64,000 bases of DNA from Olsenella uli. Lineage in GTDB: Bacteria > Actinomycetota > Coriobacteriia > Coriobacteriales > Atopobiaceae. The notes under the pieces are model-generated. The model did not search any database, was not told the DNA's origin, and saw only the letters and a program-made list of their open reading frames with translations. Within the stretch, counting starts at the first letter, position 1. Each line of letters opens with the position of its first letter. The translations under genes and the position numbers were made by a program. The stretch is taken from assembly GCF_016900775.1 (NCBI RefSeq), contig NZ_JACJKN010000011.1:1-64000 (forward strand), read 5' to 3'. Of this stretch, positions 19,030 to 27,574 are shown one piece after another.

Positions 19030-20343
19030 ATGGAAAAGTTCTTCAAGGCCCAGCAGAGGGGGTCGAGCGTCGGGCAGGAGCTGCGCGCCGGCCTGACGAC
19101 GTTTCTCGCGATGGCGTACATCATCGCGGTGAACCCCTCGCTGCTCACCGCGGCGGGCATTCCCGCCACCGCCGCCGTCACCGCCACCTGCGTGGGCGCC
19201 GGCATCATGACGATCTGCATGGGCCTGTTCTCCAACCGCCCGCTCGCCTGCGCCTCCGGCATGGGCGTGAACGCGGTCTTCGCCTTCAGCCTGACCGCCA
19301 TCGCGGGCGGCGACTGGCACGCCGCGAGCGCCGTCATCTTCATCGAGGGCATCGCCATCCTCATCCTGGTCCTTTGCGGCCTGCGCGAGGCCATCATGGA
19401 CGCCATCCCCGTGTCGCTTCGCCACGCCATCTCCGTCGGCCTGGGCCTGTTCATCGCCATGATCGGCCTCAAGGACGGCGGCATCATCGTCGCCGACGAG
19501 TCCACGATGGTCGCGCTCGGCGACGTCTTCAGCCCGACCTTCCTCGTCGGCCTCATCTCGATCGTCGCGACGATCGTCCTGTACGCCATGAACGTCAAGG
19601 GCTCGCTGCTGCTCGGCATCATCGTCGCCGTCGTCGCCGGCATCCCGCTCGGCGTGACGCAGCTCCCGGCAGGCATCGTCTCGGGCCTCGACTTCTCGTC
19701 CTTCGGTGCCCCCTTCCTCGCCGACGGGTCCGGCGTGATGGGCATCGCCAAGGTCGTCACCAACCCCACGCTGCTGGTCTTCGCGTTCTCCCTTATGATG
19801 TCCGACTTCTTCGACACCATGGGCACCGCGATGGCGGTGGCCAAGCAGGGCGAGTTCCTCGAGGCGGACGGGCGCGTCCGCAACATCAAGGAGATCCTGG
19901 TCGTCGACTCCGCCGCCGCCGCGGTGGGCGGTCTCGTCGGCGCCTCCTCGATCACCACGTTCGTCGAGTCCGCCTCCGGCGCCGCCGACGGCGGCCGCAC
20001 GGGCCTCACCTCCATCACGGCCGGCGTCCTGTTCATCGTGGCTGCGTTCTTCTCGCCGCTCATCTCCATCGTCAACTCCGCCACCACCTGCGGCGCCCTC
20101 GTCTTCGTGGGCTTCCTCATGATGAGCGAGGTCGCGGAGATCGACTGGTCCGACCTGCTCGAGGGCCTGCCGGCGTTCCTCATCGTCGCGGGCGTGCCGA
20201 TGACCTACTCCATCTCCAACGGCATCGGCTTCGGCTTCATCGCCTACGTGATCGTCGCGGCTGTCACCGGCCAGATTAAGAAGGTGAAGCCCCTCATGTG
20301 GGTCGCGGCCGTCGCCTTCCTCGTCTACTTCCTCGTCGTGTAG
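19030..20343 (+). CDS. NCS2 family permease, AzgA/PbuG type (adenine/guanine/hypoxanthine)
   Basis: This is a purine-base transporter of the AzgA-like branch: 437 residues with 12-14 membrane segments. The opening ELRAGLTTFLAMAYIIAVNPSLL, the GMGVNAVFAF segment and the FFDTMGTAMAVAKQGEFLEADGRV region (all cited in part) are typical of hypoxanthine/guanine permeases of this branch. ATG 19030 has AAAGGGATG upstream. A strong terminator follows at 20361. A second NCS2 protein of the other branch is encoded next, and apt lies at 24.5 kb, so the region is rich in nucleobase salvage. Confidence 0.88.
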   Translation: MEKFFKAQQRGSSVGQELRAGLTTFLAMAYIIAVNPSLLTAAGIPATAAVTATCVGAGIMTICMGLFSNRPLACASGMGVNAVFAFSLTAIAGGDWHAASAVIFIEGIAILILVLCGLREAIMDAIPVSLRHAISVGLGLFIAMIGLKDGGIIVADESTMVALGDVFSPTFLVGLISIVATIVLYAMNVKGSLLLGIIVAVVAGIPLGVTQLPAGIVSGLDFSSFGAPFLADGSGVMGIAKVVTNPTLLVFAFSLMMSDFFDTMGTAMAVAKQGEFLEADGRVRNIKEILVVDSAAAAVGGLVGASSITTFVESASGAADGGRTGLTSITAGVLFIVAAFFSPLISIVNSATTCGALVFVGFLMMSEVAEIDWSDLLEGLPAFLIVAGVPMTYSISNGIGFGFIAYVIVAAVTGQIKKVKPLMWVAAVAFLVYFLVV

Positions 20344-20360
20344 CCAGGCGCGTCTGGCTC

Positions 20361-20395
20361 GGGCCCGGGCCTTGCGCCCGGGCCCTTTCTTCTCT
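20361..20395 (+). terminator. Rho-independent terminator after the AzgA-type permease
   Basis: GGGCCCGGGC (20361-20370) pairs perfectly with GCCCGGGCCC (20376-20385) around a five-base loop. The stem is followed by TTTCTTCTCT. It is a strong intrinsic terminator separating the two permease genes. Confidence 0.92.
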
Positions 20396-20421
20396 GCACG
20401 CACGTCACGAAGGGAGGCCCC

Positions 20422-21696
20422 ATGGGCTCTCAGGAGCGAGAGATCATCGGCGTCGACGACCGCGTCTCGGTCGGGCGCGCCATTCCGCTCGGCATCCAGC
20501 ACATGATGTCCATGTTCGGCTCGACGGTGCTTGTCCCCGTCCTCACCGGGCTCGACCCCAACGTCGCCATCATGTGCTCCGGCATCGGCACGATCTGCTA
20601 TCTGCTCGTCACCGGCAACAAGATCCCGAGCTACCTCGGGAGCTCGTTCGCGTTCATCAGCCCCATCCTCGCCGTCGGCGCCACCCAGGGCCTCGACGCT
20701 GCCATGTCGGGCGTCATCGTGGCCGGCATGGTGTTTCTCGCCGTGGCCGGGATCATCCGCCTCGTCGGCACCGGCTGGCTCGACCGGTTCCTGCCGCCCG
20801 TCCTCGTCGCCTCGGTGATGGTCGTCATCGGCGTCGGCCTCTCCGCCACGGCGGCCGACATGGCCTTCATGACCGACCTTCCGGACGGCACCTCGGCCTT
20901 CTTCGGCGTCGGCGCCGTCGTCGCGGCCGTGACGCTCATCGCCGCCGTCGTCTTCTCGAGCATGGGCGGCATGTTCGGCACCATCCCCGTCCTTCTCGCC
21001 ATCATCGTGGGCTACGTCGTCTCCATCCCGTTTGGGCTCGTCGACTTCGCCCCCGTGGCCGAGGCGGCCTGGATCGGCCTGCCGAGCGTCTCCATGCCGC
21101 GCTTCGACTGGGGCGCCGTGGCGCTCATCGCGCCCGTGGCCGTGGTCGTGGTCATCGAGCACATCGGCCACCTGCTCGCGGTCGGCGAGATCGTGGGCAA
21201 GGACTACCGCTCCATGCTCCCGCGCTCGCTCGCCGGCGACGGCATCTCCACGATGATCTCCGGCTTCCTCGGCGGCCCCCCGACGACCACCTACGCCGAG
21301 AACATCGGCGTCATGAGCGTGACGCGCGTCTACTCCACGCAGATCTTCTGGTACGCGGGCGGCTTCGCGCTCGTGATTGGCGGCTTCTGCCCCAAGCTCG
21401 CCGCCCTCATCCAGTCGATCCCGAGCCCGGTCATGGGCGGCGTGTCGCTTCTGCTCTTCGGCCTCATCGCGTCGAACGGCCTGCGCATGCTCGTCTCGAA
21501 CCGCGTGGACTTCGACGTCAACCGCAACCTGATGATCGCGTCTGTGGTCATCATCCTCGGCGTGGGCATGGAGACCTCAGGCATCGCCATCCCCATCGGC
21601 GACTACACGCTGCCGGGCATGGCCACCTCCGCGCTCGCCGGCATCCTGCTCAACCTCATCCTCCCCGGGCGTTCGTCCGCGCAGGCGGACGCCTAG
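20422..21696 (+). CDS. NCS2 family uracil/xanthine-type permease (NAT/UraA branch)
   Basis: This is a 424-residue nucleobase:proton symporter of the NAT branch. The PLGIQHMMSMFGSTVLVP opening is the classic QH motif. The later GGPPTTTYAENIGVMSVTRVYS segment, cited in part, matches UraA/RutG-like uracil permeases better than xanthine permeases. About 12-14 helices are predicted. ATG 20422 follows AAGGGAGG. It has its own terminator at 21718. The substrate, uracil or xanthine, is not certain. Confidence 0.88.
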   Translation: MGSQEREIIGVDDRVSVGRAIPLGIQHMMSMFGSTVLVPVLTGLDPNVAIMCSGIGTICYLLVTGNKIPSYLGSSFAFISPILAVGATQGLDAAMSGVIVAGMVFLAVAGIIRLVGTGWLDRFLPPVLVASVMVVIGVGLSATAADMAFMTDLPDGTSAFFGVGAVVAAVTLIAAVVFSSMGGMFGTIPVLLAIIVGYVVSIPFGLVDFAPVAEAAWIGLPSVSMPRFDWGAVALIAPVAVVVVIEHIGHLLAVGEIVGKDYRSMLPRSLAGDGISTMISGFLGGPPTTTYAENIGVMSVTRVYSTQIFWYAGGFALVIGGFCPKLAALIQSIPSPVMGGVSLLLFGLIASNGLRMLVSNRVDFDVNRNLMIASVVIILGVGMETSGIAIPIGDYTLPGMATSALAGILLNLILPGRSSAQADA

Positions 21697-21717
21697 CCCG
21701 GCGACGCCGTCGCGCCC

Positions 21718-21760
21718 GAGCGGGCGGCCCCGACATATGGGGGCCGCCCGCTCTCATTTT
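21718..21760 (+). terminator. Strong Rho-independent terminator after the uracil-type permease
   Basis: A perfect 14-base-pair stem is formed by GAGCGGGCGGCCCC (21718-21731) and GGGGCCGCCCGCTC (21740-21753) around GACATATG. It is followed by TCATTTT. Confidence 0.93.
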
Positions 21761-21825
21761 GGCGTTGCGGCGGGGGAGCCTGGGGTACCATCAGAGAGAG
21801 GACAATCCAACCAGGGGAGGATTCA

Positions 21826-22773
21826 ATGGAAGCAACGCGCAAGGACCTCGTCATCGTAGGCGGCGGCCCGGCGGGCCTCGCTGCCGCCATCTACGCGAGC
21901 CGCTCGCTGCTCGACGCGGTCACGCTCGAGCGCGAGGCGCTCGGCGGGCAGGTCATCCTCACGAGCGAGGTGGACAACTACCCGGGCGTCCCGCACGCGG
22001 ACGGCTACGGGCTCGTCGAGGCCATGAGGGGGCAGGCCGAGGGCCTCGGGGCGGACATCAGGATGGAGCCCGTCGAGTCCGTCGAGCATGACGGCGCGAC
22101 CGGCCGCTTCCTGGTGCGCACGCCGTCCGCCGCCTATGACGCCGCGAGCGTGATTGTCTCGGCCGGGGCCCAGCCGCGCAAGGCGGGCTTCGAGGGGGAG
22201 GAGCGCTTCGCGGGCCACGGCGTCTCGTACTGCGCCACGTGCGACGGCATGTTCTATAGAGGCAAACATGTGTTCGTAATCGGGGGAGGGAACTCGGCGG
22301 CAGAGGAGGCGCTCTTCCTGACGCGCTTCGCGAGCAAGGTGACCGTGGTCGTCCGCAAGGACCACCTGCGCGCGCAGGCGTCCGTCGTCTCCGAGCTCGA
22401 GCGCAACGAGAAGGTCGAGCTGCGCCTCATGACGAGCGTCGTGGCCGTGGACGGCGGCGAGCTGCCCTCGAGCGTCACGTTCCGCGACAACGCTACCGGT
22501 GAGACGCACGTTGAGACCTTCGAGGAGGGCTCGTTCGGCATCTTCGTGCTCGTGGGCCGCGTGCCGGAGTCCGGCCTCCTGGGGGGCCTCGTGGAGCTCG
22601 ACGAGGCCGGCTACGCCGTGACGGACGAGCGCATGGCCACGTCGACCCCGGGGCTCTTCGTGGCCGGAGACGTGCGGAGAAAGCCGCTCCGGCAGATCGT
22701 GACCGCCGCGTCCGACGGCGCCGTCGCGGCCACGAGCGCCGCCGCGTACCTCGGGCACCCCGTCGAGGGCTAG
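21826..22773 (+). CDS. trxB: Thioredoxin-disulfide reductase / thioredoxin reductase-like flavoprotein
   Basis: This NADPH- or ferredoxin-dependent flavoenzyme reduces thioredoxin. The 315-residue protein has an FAD-binding GGGPAGLAAA motif near residue 12, the redox-active CATC (SYCATCDG) about residue 140, an NAD(P)-binding GGGNSAAEEA and a C-terminal ATSTPGLFVAGDVR FAD segment. ATG 21826 follows GGGGAGG. A TACCAT -10-like box lies at 21786-21791. No thioredoxin gene is adjacent. The partner and electron donor are not determined, since related ferredoxin-linked reductases look similar. Confidence 0.9.
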   Translation: MEATRKDLVIVGGGPAGLAAAIYASRSLLDAVTLEREALGGQVILTSEVDNYPGVPHADGYGLVEAMRGQAEGLGADIRMEPVESVEHDGATGRFLVRTPSAAYDAASVIVSAGAQPRKAGFEGEERFAGHGVSYCATCDGMFYRGKHVFVIGGGNSAAEEALFLTRFASKVTVVVRKDHLRAQASVVSELERNEKVELRLMTSVVAVDGGELPSSVTFRDNATGETHVETFEEGSFGIFVLVGRVPESGLLGGLVELDEAGYAVTDERMATSTPGLFVAGDVRRKPLRQIVTAASDGAVAATSAAAYLGHPVEG

Positions 22774-22816
22774 GCTCTCCGCGGGACCGCATCGATTCTG
22801 GCACACCGCCTCTTGA

Positions 22817-22858
22817 GCGCCCTCGTCGGGACACCCCTGGCGAGGGCGCGTTCTTCTC
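22817..22858 (+). terminator. Rho-independent terminator after trxB
   Basis: GCGCCCTCG (22817-22825) pairs with CGAGGGCGC (22841-22849) across a 15-base loop that can itself pair GGG with CCC. The stem runs into GTTCTTCTC. Confidence 0.78.
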
Positions 22859-22876
22859 GCCGCCGCGAGGTCCGTC

Positions 22877-22916
22877 TAAAACCGTGATAATATATCTTAT
22901 GTAAAGTAGAGATTAC
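22877..22916. other. AT-rich island between convergent trxB and CLC genes
   Basis: About 40 bases containing GTGATAATATATCTTATG and AAAGTAGAGATTACG are far richer in A and T than anything around them. They lie just beyond the end of the CLC gene. No gene starts here on either strand. This could be a terminator region for the minus-strand operon, a remnant, or a promoter of an unannotated RNA; I cannot decide. Confidence 0.4.
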
Positions 22917-22932
22917 GAAGGAATCCCCCGCC

Positions 22933-24516
22933 TCAGCGGACGCGCTGCGAGGACATGAGGCGGAGCTTGAGGAGGGCGTCGTCGGTCGCGGAGGCGTCCA
23001 CGATGACGAGCAGGCGGTCGAGCGCCTCGATGCGCGTGCCGCCGCTGGGCACCACGTCGCCGCCGGCGCGCTCGATCGTCACGACACGCATGCCGTCCGG
23101 CCACGGCACGTCGCGCACGAGCATGCCCTCGAGACGGCTCCCCGCGCCCACGAGGACGGTCTGGAGCGACTTGCCACCGGCGGCGGGGCCCGCCGGCGCG
23201 CCCGCCGCCTTCTCCTGCGAGCCGAGGAGCGCCGCGAGCAGGTGCTCGTAGAAGGGCTCGGTCTCGGTGAGGTTGGCGGTCACGTAGGCCACGACGGAGA
23301 CGACCGAGGCCGAGAGGAGCGCGTCGAGCGAGCCCGTGAGCTCGAAGACGAGCACCACCGCCGTCACGGGCGCCCTCACGACGCCCGAGAAGAGCCCCGC
23401 CACGCCGAGCGCCACGAAGTTGGGGACGTACTCCCCCGGCATCCCGAGCGCGCCCATGCCGCGCGCGAAGAGCCCGCCCACGAGCGCGCCCATGACGACG
23501 AGGGGCAGAAGCGTCCCGCCGGGCGCCCCGGAGCCAAAGCAGACGGTGGTGTAGAGGTACTTGCCGAGCAGGAGCGCCGCGATGGCGGCGGCCCCGAGCC
23601 CCTCCGGGGACTCGAGGAGCTCGATGATGGCGTCGCCGCCGCAGAGGAGCTCCGGCCACGCGAACGCCATGACGCCGGCGAGCGCGAAGGGCACGGCGAG
23701 GCGCGCGAGCGGGGCGCGCGCAGGCAGCCGCCCGAAGAGGCCCTGGCAGGCGAACATCCCGCGGTTGTGGAGCGCGCCGAGCAGGCCCGCGACGAGGCCG
23801 AGCAGCACCACGAGGCCATAGCTCGCGTGCGGCAGGTCGCCCCCGAGCGCGACGCTCATGACGGGCGCCACGCCGAGCGCCTGCGAGACGAGGTAGTCCG
23901 AGGCGACCGACGAGCACATGACCGAGATGATGAGCGGCGCGGTGAACTCCTTGTGGATCTCCTCGAGGGCGAAGAGGACGCCCGTGAGCGGCGCGTGGAA
24001 GGCGGCGGACATGCCCGCGGCGGCGCCGCAGGTGACGAGCAGGCGCTCCTCTCCCCTCCTCCTGCGCAGCGCGCGCGAGACGGCCTTGCCCGACATGCCG
24101 CCGAGCTGCACGGAGGGGCCCTCGCGGCCGAGCGAGAGGCCCGCGAGGGCGAGCATGGCCCCCTCGGCGAACTTGGCGGGGATGACGCGGCGCCACGGGG
24201 CGTCCATTCGGTCGACGACCTCGGCGTCTATCTGCGGTATGCCGGAGCCCGAGGTGGCTGGCTCCCAGGTAACGAGGGCCGACACGCAGGCGAGAAGGAC
24301 GGCGAGCACCGCGAACCACGCGGCCATGAGCAGGGGGCTTCCCGCGGCCGCGCCGGTGACGAGGCGCAGGAGGCGCTCGGCGTTCGAGAGGACGAGCCGG
24401 TAGAGCGTGATCACCCCGCCGGCGACGAGGCCGACGAGCAGGCCCTCGAGGACGAGGGCGACCTGGAAGCGGCGCGAGAGGCGCCGGACTATCTCATGCT
24501 GGGGGAGGTCCTCCAT
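22933..24516 (-). CDS. CLC-type chloride channel/antiporter with C-terminal TrkA-C domain
   Basis: This is a membrane protein of the ClC family that moves chloride or other anions, often exchanging them for protons. The 527 residues contain the selectivity-filter motifs GSGIPQ and GREGPSVQ near the first third and GSGAPGGTLLP later, with about 11 helices. After the channel domain comes a roughly 75-residue TrkA-C/RCK-C-like domain (RDVPWPDGMRVVTIERAGG) instead of CBS domains. It is the last gene of a minus-strand run that starts with the phosphatidyltransferase, 10 bases after apt. Confidence 0.92.
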   Translation of the reverse strand: MEDLPQHEIVRRLSRRFQVALVLEGLLVGLVAGGVITLYRLVLSNAERLLRLVTGAAAGSPLLMAAWFAVLAVLLACVSALVTWEPATSGSGIPQIDAEVVDRMDAPWRRVIPAKFAEGAMLALAGLSLGREGPSVQLGGMSGKAVSRALRRRRGEERLLVTCGAAAGMSAAFHAPLTGVLFALEEIHKEFTAPLIISVMCSSVASDYLVSQALGVAPVMSVALGGDLPHASYGLVVLLGLVAGLLGALHNRGMFACQGLFGRLPARAPLARLAVPFALAGVMAFAWPELLCGGDAIIELLESPEGLGAAAIAALLLGKYLYTTVCFGSGAPGGTLLPLVVMGALVGGLFARGMGALGMPGEYVPNFVALGVAGLFSGVVRAPVTAVVLVFELTGSLDALLSASVVSVVAYVTANLTETEPFYEHLLAALLGSQEKAAGAPAGPAAGGKSLQTVLVGAGSRLEGMLVRDVPWPDGMRVVTIERAGGDVVPSGGTRIEALDRLLVIVDASATDDALLKLRLMSSQRVR

Positions 24517-24526
24517 CCCGGCCGCG

Positions 24527-25060
24527 CTAGGAGACCTTGACGAGGGTGAAGACCTCGCGGTCGCACGCGTCGGCGATGATCTTGCGGGGCCCCAGGAACG
24601 CGAGCTCGAGGATGAAGGCGAAGCCCTCGACCGAGGCGCCGGCCTGCTCGACGAGGCGGGCGGCGGCGATCGCGGTGCCGCCGGTGGCGACGAGGTCGTC
24701 GACCACGAGGACGCGGTCCTCGGGCGTCAGCGCGTCGCGGTGGATCTGGAGCTCGTCGGTGCCATACTCGAGTGAATAGCTCTGGGAGTAGACGGCGCGC
24801 GGGAGCTTGCCGGGCTTGCGGGCGGGCACGAAGCCGCAGCCGAGCCGGTAGGCCACGGGCGCGCCGATGAGAAAGCCGCGGGCCTCCGCGCCCACGACCT
24901 TGGTGACGCCGCGGCCCTCGAAGTGCCCGGCGATCTCGTCCACGACGGCGCGAAGCGCCTCGGCGTCGTCGAAGAGCGGGGTGATGTCCTTGAAGACGAC
25001 GCCCGGCTCGGGGTAGTCGGGGATGTCGACGATGCGGCTCGCGAAGTCGAAGTCTGGCAC
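24527..25060 (-). CDS. apt: Adenine phosphoribosyltransferase
   Basis: Apt salvages adenine to AMP with PRPP. The 177-residue protein has the N-terminal [17 protein letters not shown] signature, [16 protein letters not shown], and the PRPP-binding loop [13 protein letters not shown]. Start and length are standard. It lies between the FtsR-like regulator and the CLC channel in a minus-strand operon. Confidence 0.97.
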   Translation of the reverse strand: MPDFDFASRIVDIPDYPEPGVVFKDITPLFDDAEALRAVVDEIAGHFEGRGVTKVVGAEARGFLIGAPVAYRLGCGFVPARKPGKLPRAVYSQSYSLEYGTDELQIHRDALTPEDRVLVVDDLVATGGTAIAAARLVEQAGASVEGFAFILELAFLGPRKIIADACDREVFTLVKVS

Positions 25061-25089
25061 GGCCTGTCTCTCCTCTCGGGGGCGCGGGG

Positions 25090-25827
25090 CTATCGCTCGG
25101 CGCCCTTCTCCTTGAACGGCTCTGTGACGCGCCTCTGGATGAGCTCGTCCCTCACGGCGTTGGTGAGGCCGAGCATGCGGGAGAACGCGTGGTTGAAGCG
25201 CTGGCGCGTCTCGTCGGTGGGGTCGAGCTCCACGCCGCCGCCCTTGCGGGCGTAGACGACGAGGGCCTGCTCGAACATGGCGGACTCGCGGTTGGCGGCA
25301 ATGACGTACTGGCGGAGGTTCTTGGGGCCGATCCCGAAGTGGCGCAGCTCGTCGCAGACGCGGATGAGCGGGAAGTCGCGGCCGTCCACGAGGTCGCGGC
25401 CGTGGGGGGACCTCGTGAGCGTGATCACGCCGGCCTCGGAGAGCTGGCGCACGAAGCTCGCGGTGGCGCCCGTGAGCTCGGGCATGCGGTCGATGGGATG
25501 GAGCTTGCCGGCGACCTCCTCGTCGTCGGCGGGCAGCGCGATGGGCTCCGCGCCCCCGAGCTCAGGGCTCGGCTGGCCGGAGTCGGCGCGCTCGAGCTCC
25601 TCCTTGATGACCGAGAGCGGCAGGAAGCGGTTCTTCTGCAGGTAGAGGATGGTCTCGAGGCGGCGCACGTCGCGCTGGGAGTAGAGGCGGTAGCCGCTCG
25701 GCGTGCGCGAGGGGTTGAGCAGCCCCTCATCCTGCAGGTAGCGCACCTTCGAGACGGTGAGGTCGGGGTACTGCTGCTGCAGCCGCTTGACGACCTTGCC
25801 TATGGTCAGGTAACCCGCGTCGGCCAT
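25090..25827 (-). CDS. ftsR: MerR-family regulator, FtsR-like
   Basis: The N-terminal MerR winged-helix domain (residues 7-75, [20 protein letters not shown] and [20 protein letters not shown]) is followed by an alpha-helical effector or dimerisation part. In Corynebacterium and Mycobacterium the MerR regulator FtsR (Rv1828 type), which activates ftsZ, lies directly beside an FHA gene (OdhI/GarA). The same pair occurs here, six bases apart. The gene name therefore rests on family plus context. The 245-residue length fits. Confidence 0.78.
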   Translation of the reverse strand: MADAGYLTIGKVVKRLQQQYPDLTVSKVRYLQDEGLLNPSRTPSGYRLYSQRDVRRLETILYLQKNRFLPLSVIKEELERADSGQPSPELGGAEPIALPADDEEVAGKLHPIDRMPELTGATASFVRQLSEAGVITLTRSPHGRDLVDGRDFPLIRVCDELRHFGIGPKNLRQYVIAANRESAMFEQALVVYARKGGGVELDPTDETRQRFNHAFSRMLGLTNAVRDELIQRRVTEPFKEKGAER

Positions 25828-25833
25828 GGGGCC

Positions 25834-26259
25834 TTATGCCTCCGCGTCAATCCTGCGCGGGCGCCCGTTGACGTGGAACACCATGCGGAAGGTGCCGATC
25901 TGGATGGTCGAGCCGTCCTTGAGGCTCGCCTTGCTCACGATGGCGCCGTCGACCCAGGTGCCGTTGAGCGAGCCGAGGTCCTCGATGGTGGCGATCCCGA
26001 GGGCGCTGTTGGAGAGGTCCATGACGGCGTGGCGGCGCGAGACCGTCATGTCGTTCAGGAAGACGCTGTTCTTCGGGTCGCGCCCGAGCGTGATCTCCGG
26101 GGAGTCGAGCTCGAAGGTCTCCCCGATCTGCGGCCCCTTGACGATGGTGAGCGTGGGATGGGCGGGCTTGGCGGCCCCCATGAGGTCGGGGATCGTCGCG
26201 TCTGCGGCCGGCATGCGGAAGATCTCGGTCGAGCCGGCGCTGGTATTGGTGTTGGGCAT
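25834..26259 (-). CDS. FHA-domain protein, GarA/OdhI-like
   Basis: This is a small phosphothreonine-binding protein. In actinobacteria GarA/OdhI inhibits 2-oxoglutarate dehydrogenase and glutamate enzymes under Ser/Thr kinase control. ATG 26259 follows GAGGGGAG; a longer frame has no ribosome site. The FHA domain covers residues about 35-125 with the key ITLGRDPKNSVFLNDMTVSRRH and DLGSLNGTWVDG motifs (first cited in part). The N-terminal NTSAGSTEIFRMP resembles the phospho-acceptor tail of GarA but lacks the exact ETTS motif. Partner enzymes are not in the window. Confidence 0.85.
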   Translation of the reverse strand: MPNTNTSAGSTEIFRMPAADATIPDLMGAAKPAHPTLTIVKGPQIGETFELDSPEITLGRDPKNSVFLNDMTVSRRHAVMDLSNSALGIATIEDLGSLNGTWVDGAIVSKASLKDGSTIQIGTFRMVFHVNGRPRRIDAEA

Positions 26260-26289
26260 GTGTCTCCCCTCGTTTCTTCTCAGACTACC

Positions 26290-26295
26290 ATCATA
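26290..26295 (-). promoter_or_regulatory. Possible -10 box upstream of the FHA gene
   Basis: TATGAT on the minus strand (26295-26290) lies 30 bases before the FHA start and just beyond the ridA stop. No convincing -35 is seen 16-18 bases upstream, so an internal promoter is only possible. Confidence 0.3.
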
Positions 26296-26302
26296 GCGCG
26301 CA

Positions 26303-26683
26303 TCACCTGCACGCGACACAGTCCATCTCAATCAGGGCGCCAAGCGGCAGCTCCGAGACGCCCACGACGGCCCGCGCGGGGGCGGGGGTCGTGAACCTGC
26401 GGGCGTAGACCTCGTTCATCGCGTCCAGGTCGTCGAGGCTCGCGAGGTAGACGGTCGTCTGCGCGACGTCGGCGAGCGTGCAGCCCACCTCGCCGAGGAT
26501 GGACTCGATGATGTCGATGACGCGCTCGGTCTGCTCGGCGATGCCGCCCGCGACGAGCGAGCGCTTGTCGTCGGGCGAGATCGGGAGCTGCCCGGAGGCG
26601 AAGACGAGCCGCCCTGCCGTGGTGCCCTGCGAGTAGGGCCCGATGGCGTCGGGCGCGTCCTGCGCGTTGATCGAGTACTTCAC
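26303..26683 (-). CDS. ridA: RidA family reactive intermediate deaminase
   Basis: RidA hydrolyses reactive enamines/imines made by PLP enzymes such as threonine dehydratase. GTG 26683 with AGGGGAGAGG upstream gives the usual 126-residue length. Diagnostic segments are APDAIGPYSQGTTAGRLVFASGQLP, cited in part, the arginine in TTPAPARAVVGVSELP, and the terminal GALIEMDCVA. It lies between the GcvT-like and FHA genes in the same direction. Confidence 0.95.
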   Translation of the reverse strand: MKYSINAQDAPDAIGPYSQGTTAGRLVFASGQLPISPDDKRSLVAGGIAEQTERVIDIIESILGEVGCTLADVAQTTVYLASLDDLDAMNEVYARRFTTPAPARAVVGVSELPLGALIEMDCVACR

Positions 26684-26728
26684 GTTCCTCTCCCCTCTCG
26701 GGGCGCGGCCCCGGCCCATGCGGCGCGC

Positions 26729-27574
26729 CTATGACGCGAGCCCGCGCGCCCCCACGAAGTCGTCGCCGGCGCGGACGAGCCCCCAGCCCTCGAGCTCCTC
26801 GCGCCCCATCGCCGCAGGACCCCCCTCGCCCAGCCGCGCCGACCAGGGGAGCCGGCCCGCGAGCGCGCGGACGGCGTCCACGCCGACGGGGGACACCTCG
26901 GAAAACGAGAGGAGGCTCCGCCAGATCACGCGCGCCGAGGCGGCGGGCACGAGCAGGAGGTAGGCCTCGTCCGCGGGCGCGGGCACCCGGGCGACGATGG
27001 CCGGGATGGCGTCGAGCATGAGCGAGGCGACCTCGCCCGGGCGGGGCAGGCGCGCCCCCGTGCGGCGCAGGTAGTCCGAGACCACGCGGCCGGACGCGGC
27101 CCCCGCGCAGAGGAGCGGCACGAGCATGCCGCTCGCGTCCTCGACGGAGCTCGCGGCCAGGGGGCCCTCGTCGCCGCCGGCCCCGCGCACGTACTCGAGC
27201 CAGGCCGCGCCGACCTCGCCGCGCGGGGTCGGGTCGAGCAGCACGTGCTCGTGGTCGCCCGTCCTCAGGACGAGGGGGGCGCCCAGCACGCGCCCGTCCC
27301 CGCGCAGCAGCGCCTCGAAGGACGCCTCCCCCACCGCGAGCGGCCCGCCGGCGAGCGCCGCGCGCGCGAGCTCGGGCGCGCGGCCCCCGGAGAGCAGCAG
27401 GTAGGTCGTGCCCGTGAGGTCGGCCACGACGGCCCCGACGAGCGCCTCGCCGAGGTCCTTCTCGCCCTCGCAGGGGTAGGAGGAGACGGCGAGCAGGCCG
27501 GTTGACTCGCTGGCGCGAAAGCGCGCGCCGAGCAGGAGGTGCTCCTCGTAGAGGATGCCCATGCGCGCGCCCAT
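26729..27574 (-). CDS. GcvT/YgfZ-like folate-binding protein (tentative)
   Basis: This 281-residue protein opens with GILYEEHLLLGARFRAS, similar to the first strand and helix of aminomethyltransferase GcvT (YDEHVALGARM-like). It continues with DLTGTTYLLLSGG and a central domain of the same order. The catalytic aspartate region of GcvT is not clearly conserved, and no gcvH or gcvP is nearby, so a full glycine-cleavage role is doubtful. ATG 27574 overlaps the phosphatidyltransferase stop (ATGA); ATG 27559 is an alternative. A folate-binding or Fe-S assembly role (YgfZ-like) is one possibility. Confidence 0.5.
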   Translation of the reverse strand: MGARMGILYEEHLLLGARFRASESTGLLAVSSYPCEGEKDLGEALVGAVVADLTGTTYLLLSGGRAPELARAALAGGPLAVGEASFEALLRGDGRVLGAPLVLRTGDHEHVLLDPTPRGEVGAAWLEYVRGAGGDEGPLAASSVEDASGMLVPLLCAGAASGRVVSDYLRRTGARLPRPGEVASLMLDAIPAIVARVPAPADEAYLLLVPAASARVIWRSLLSFSEVSPVGVDAVRALAGRLPWSARLGEGGPAAMGREELEGWGLVRAGDDFVGARGLAS

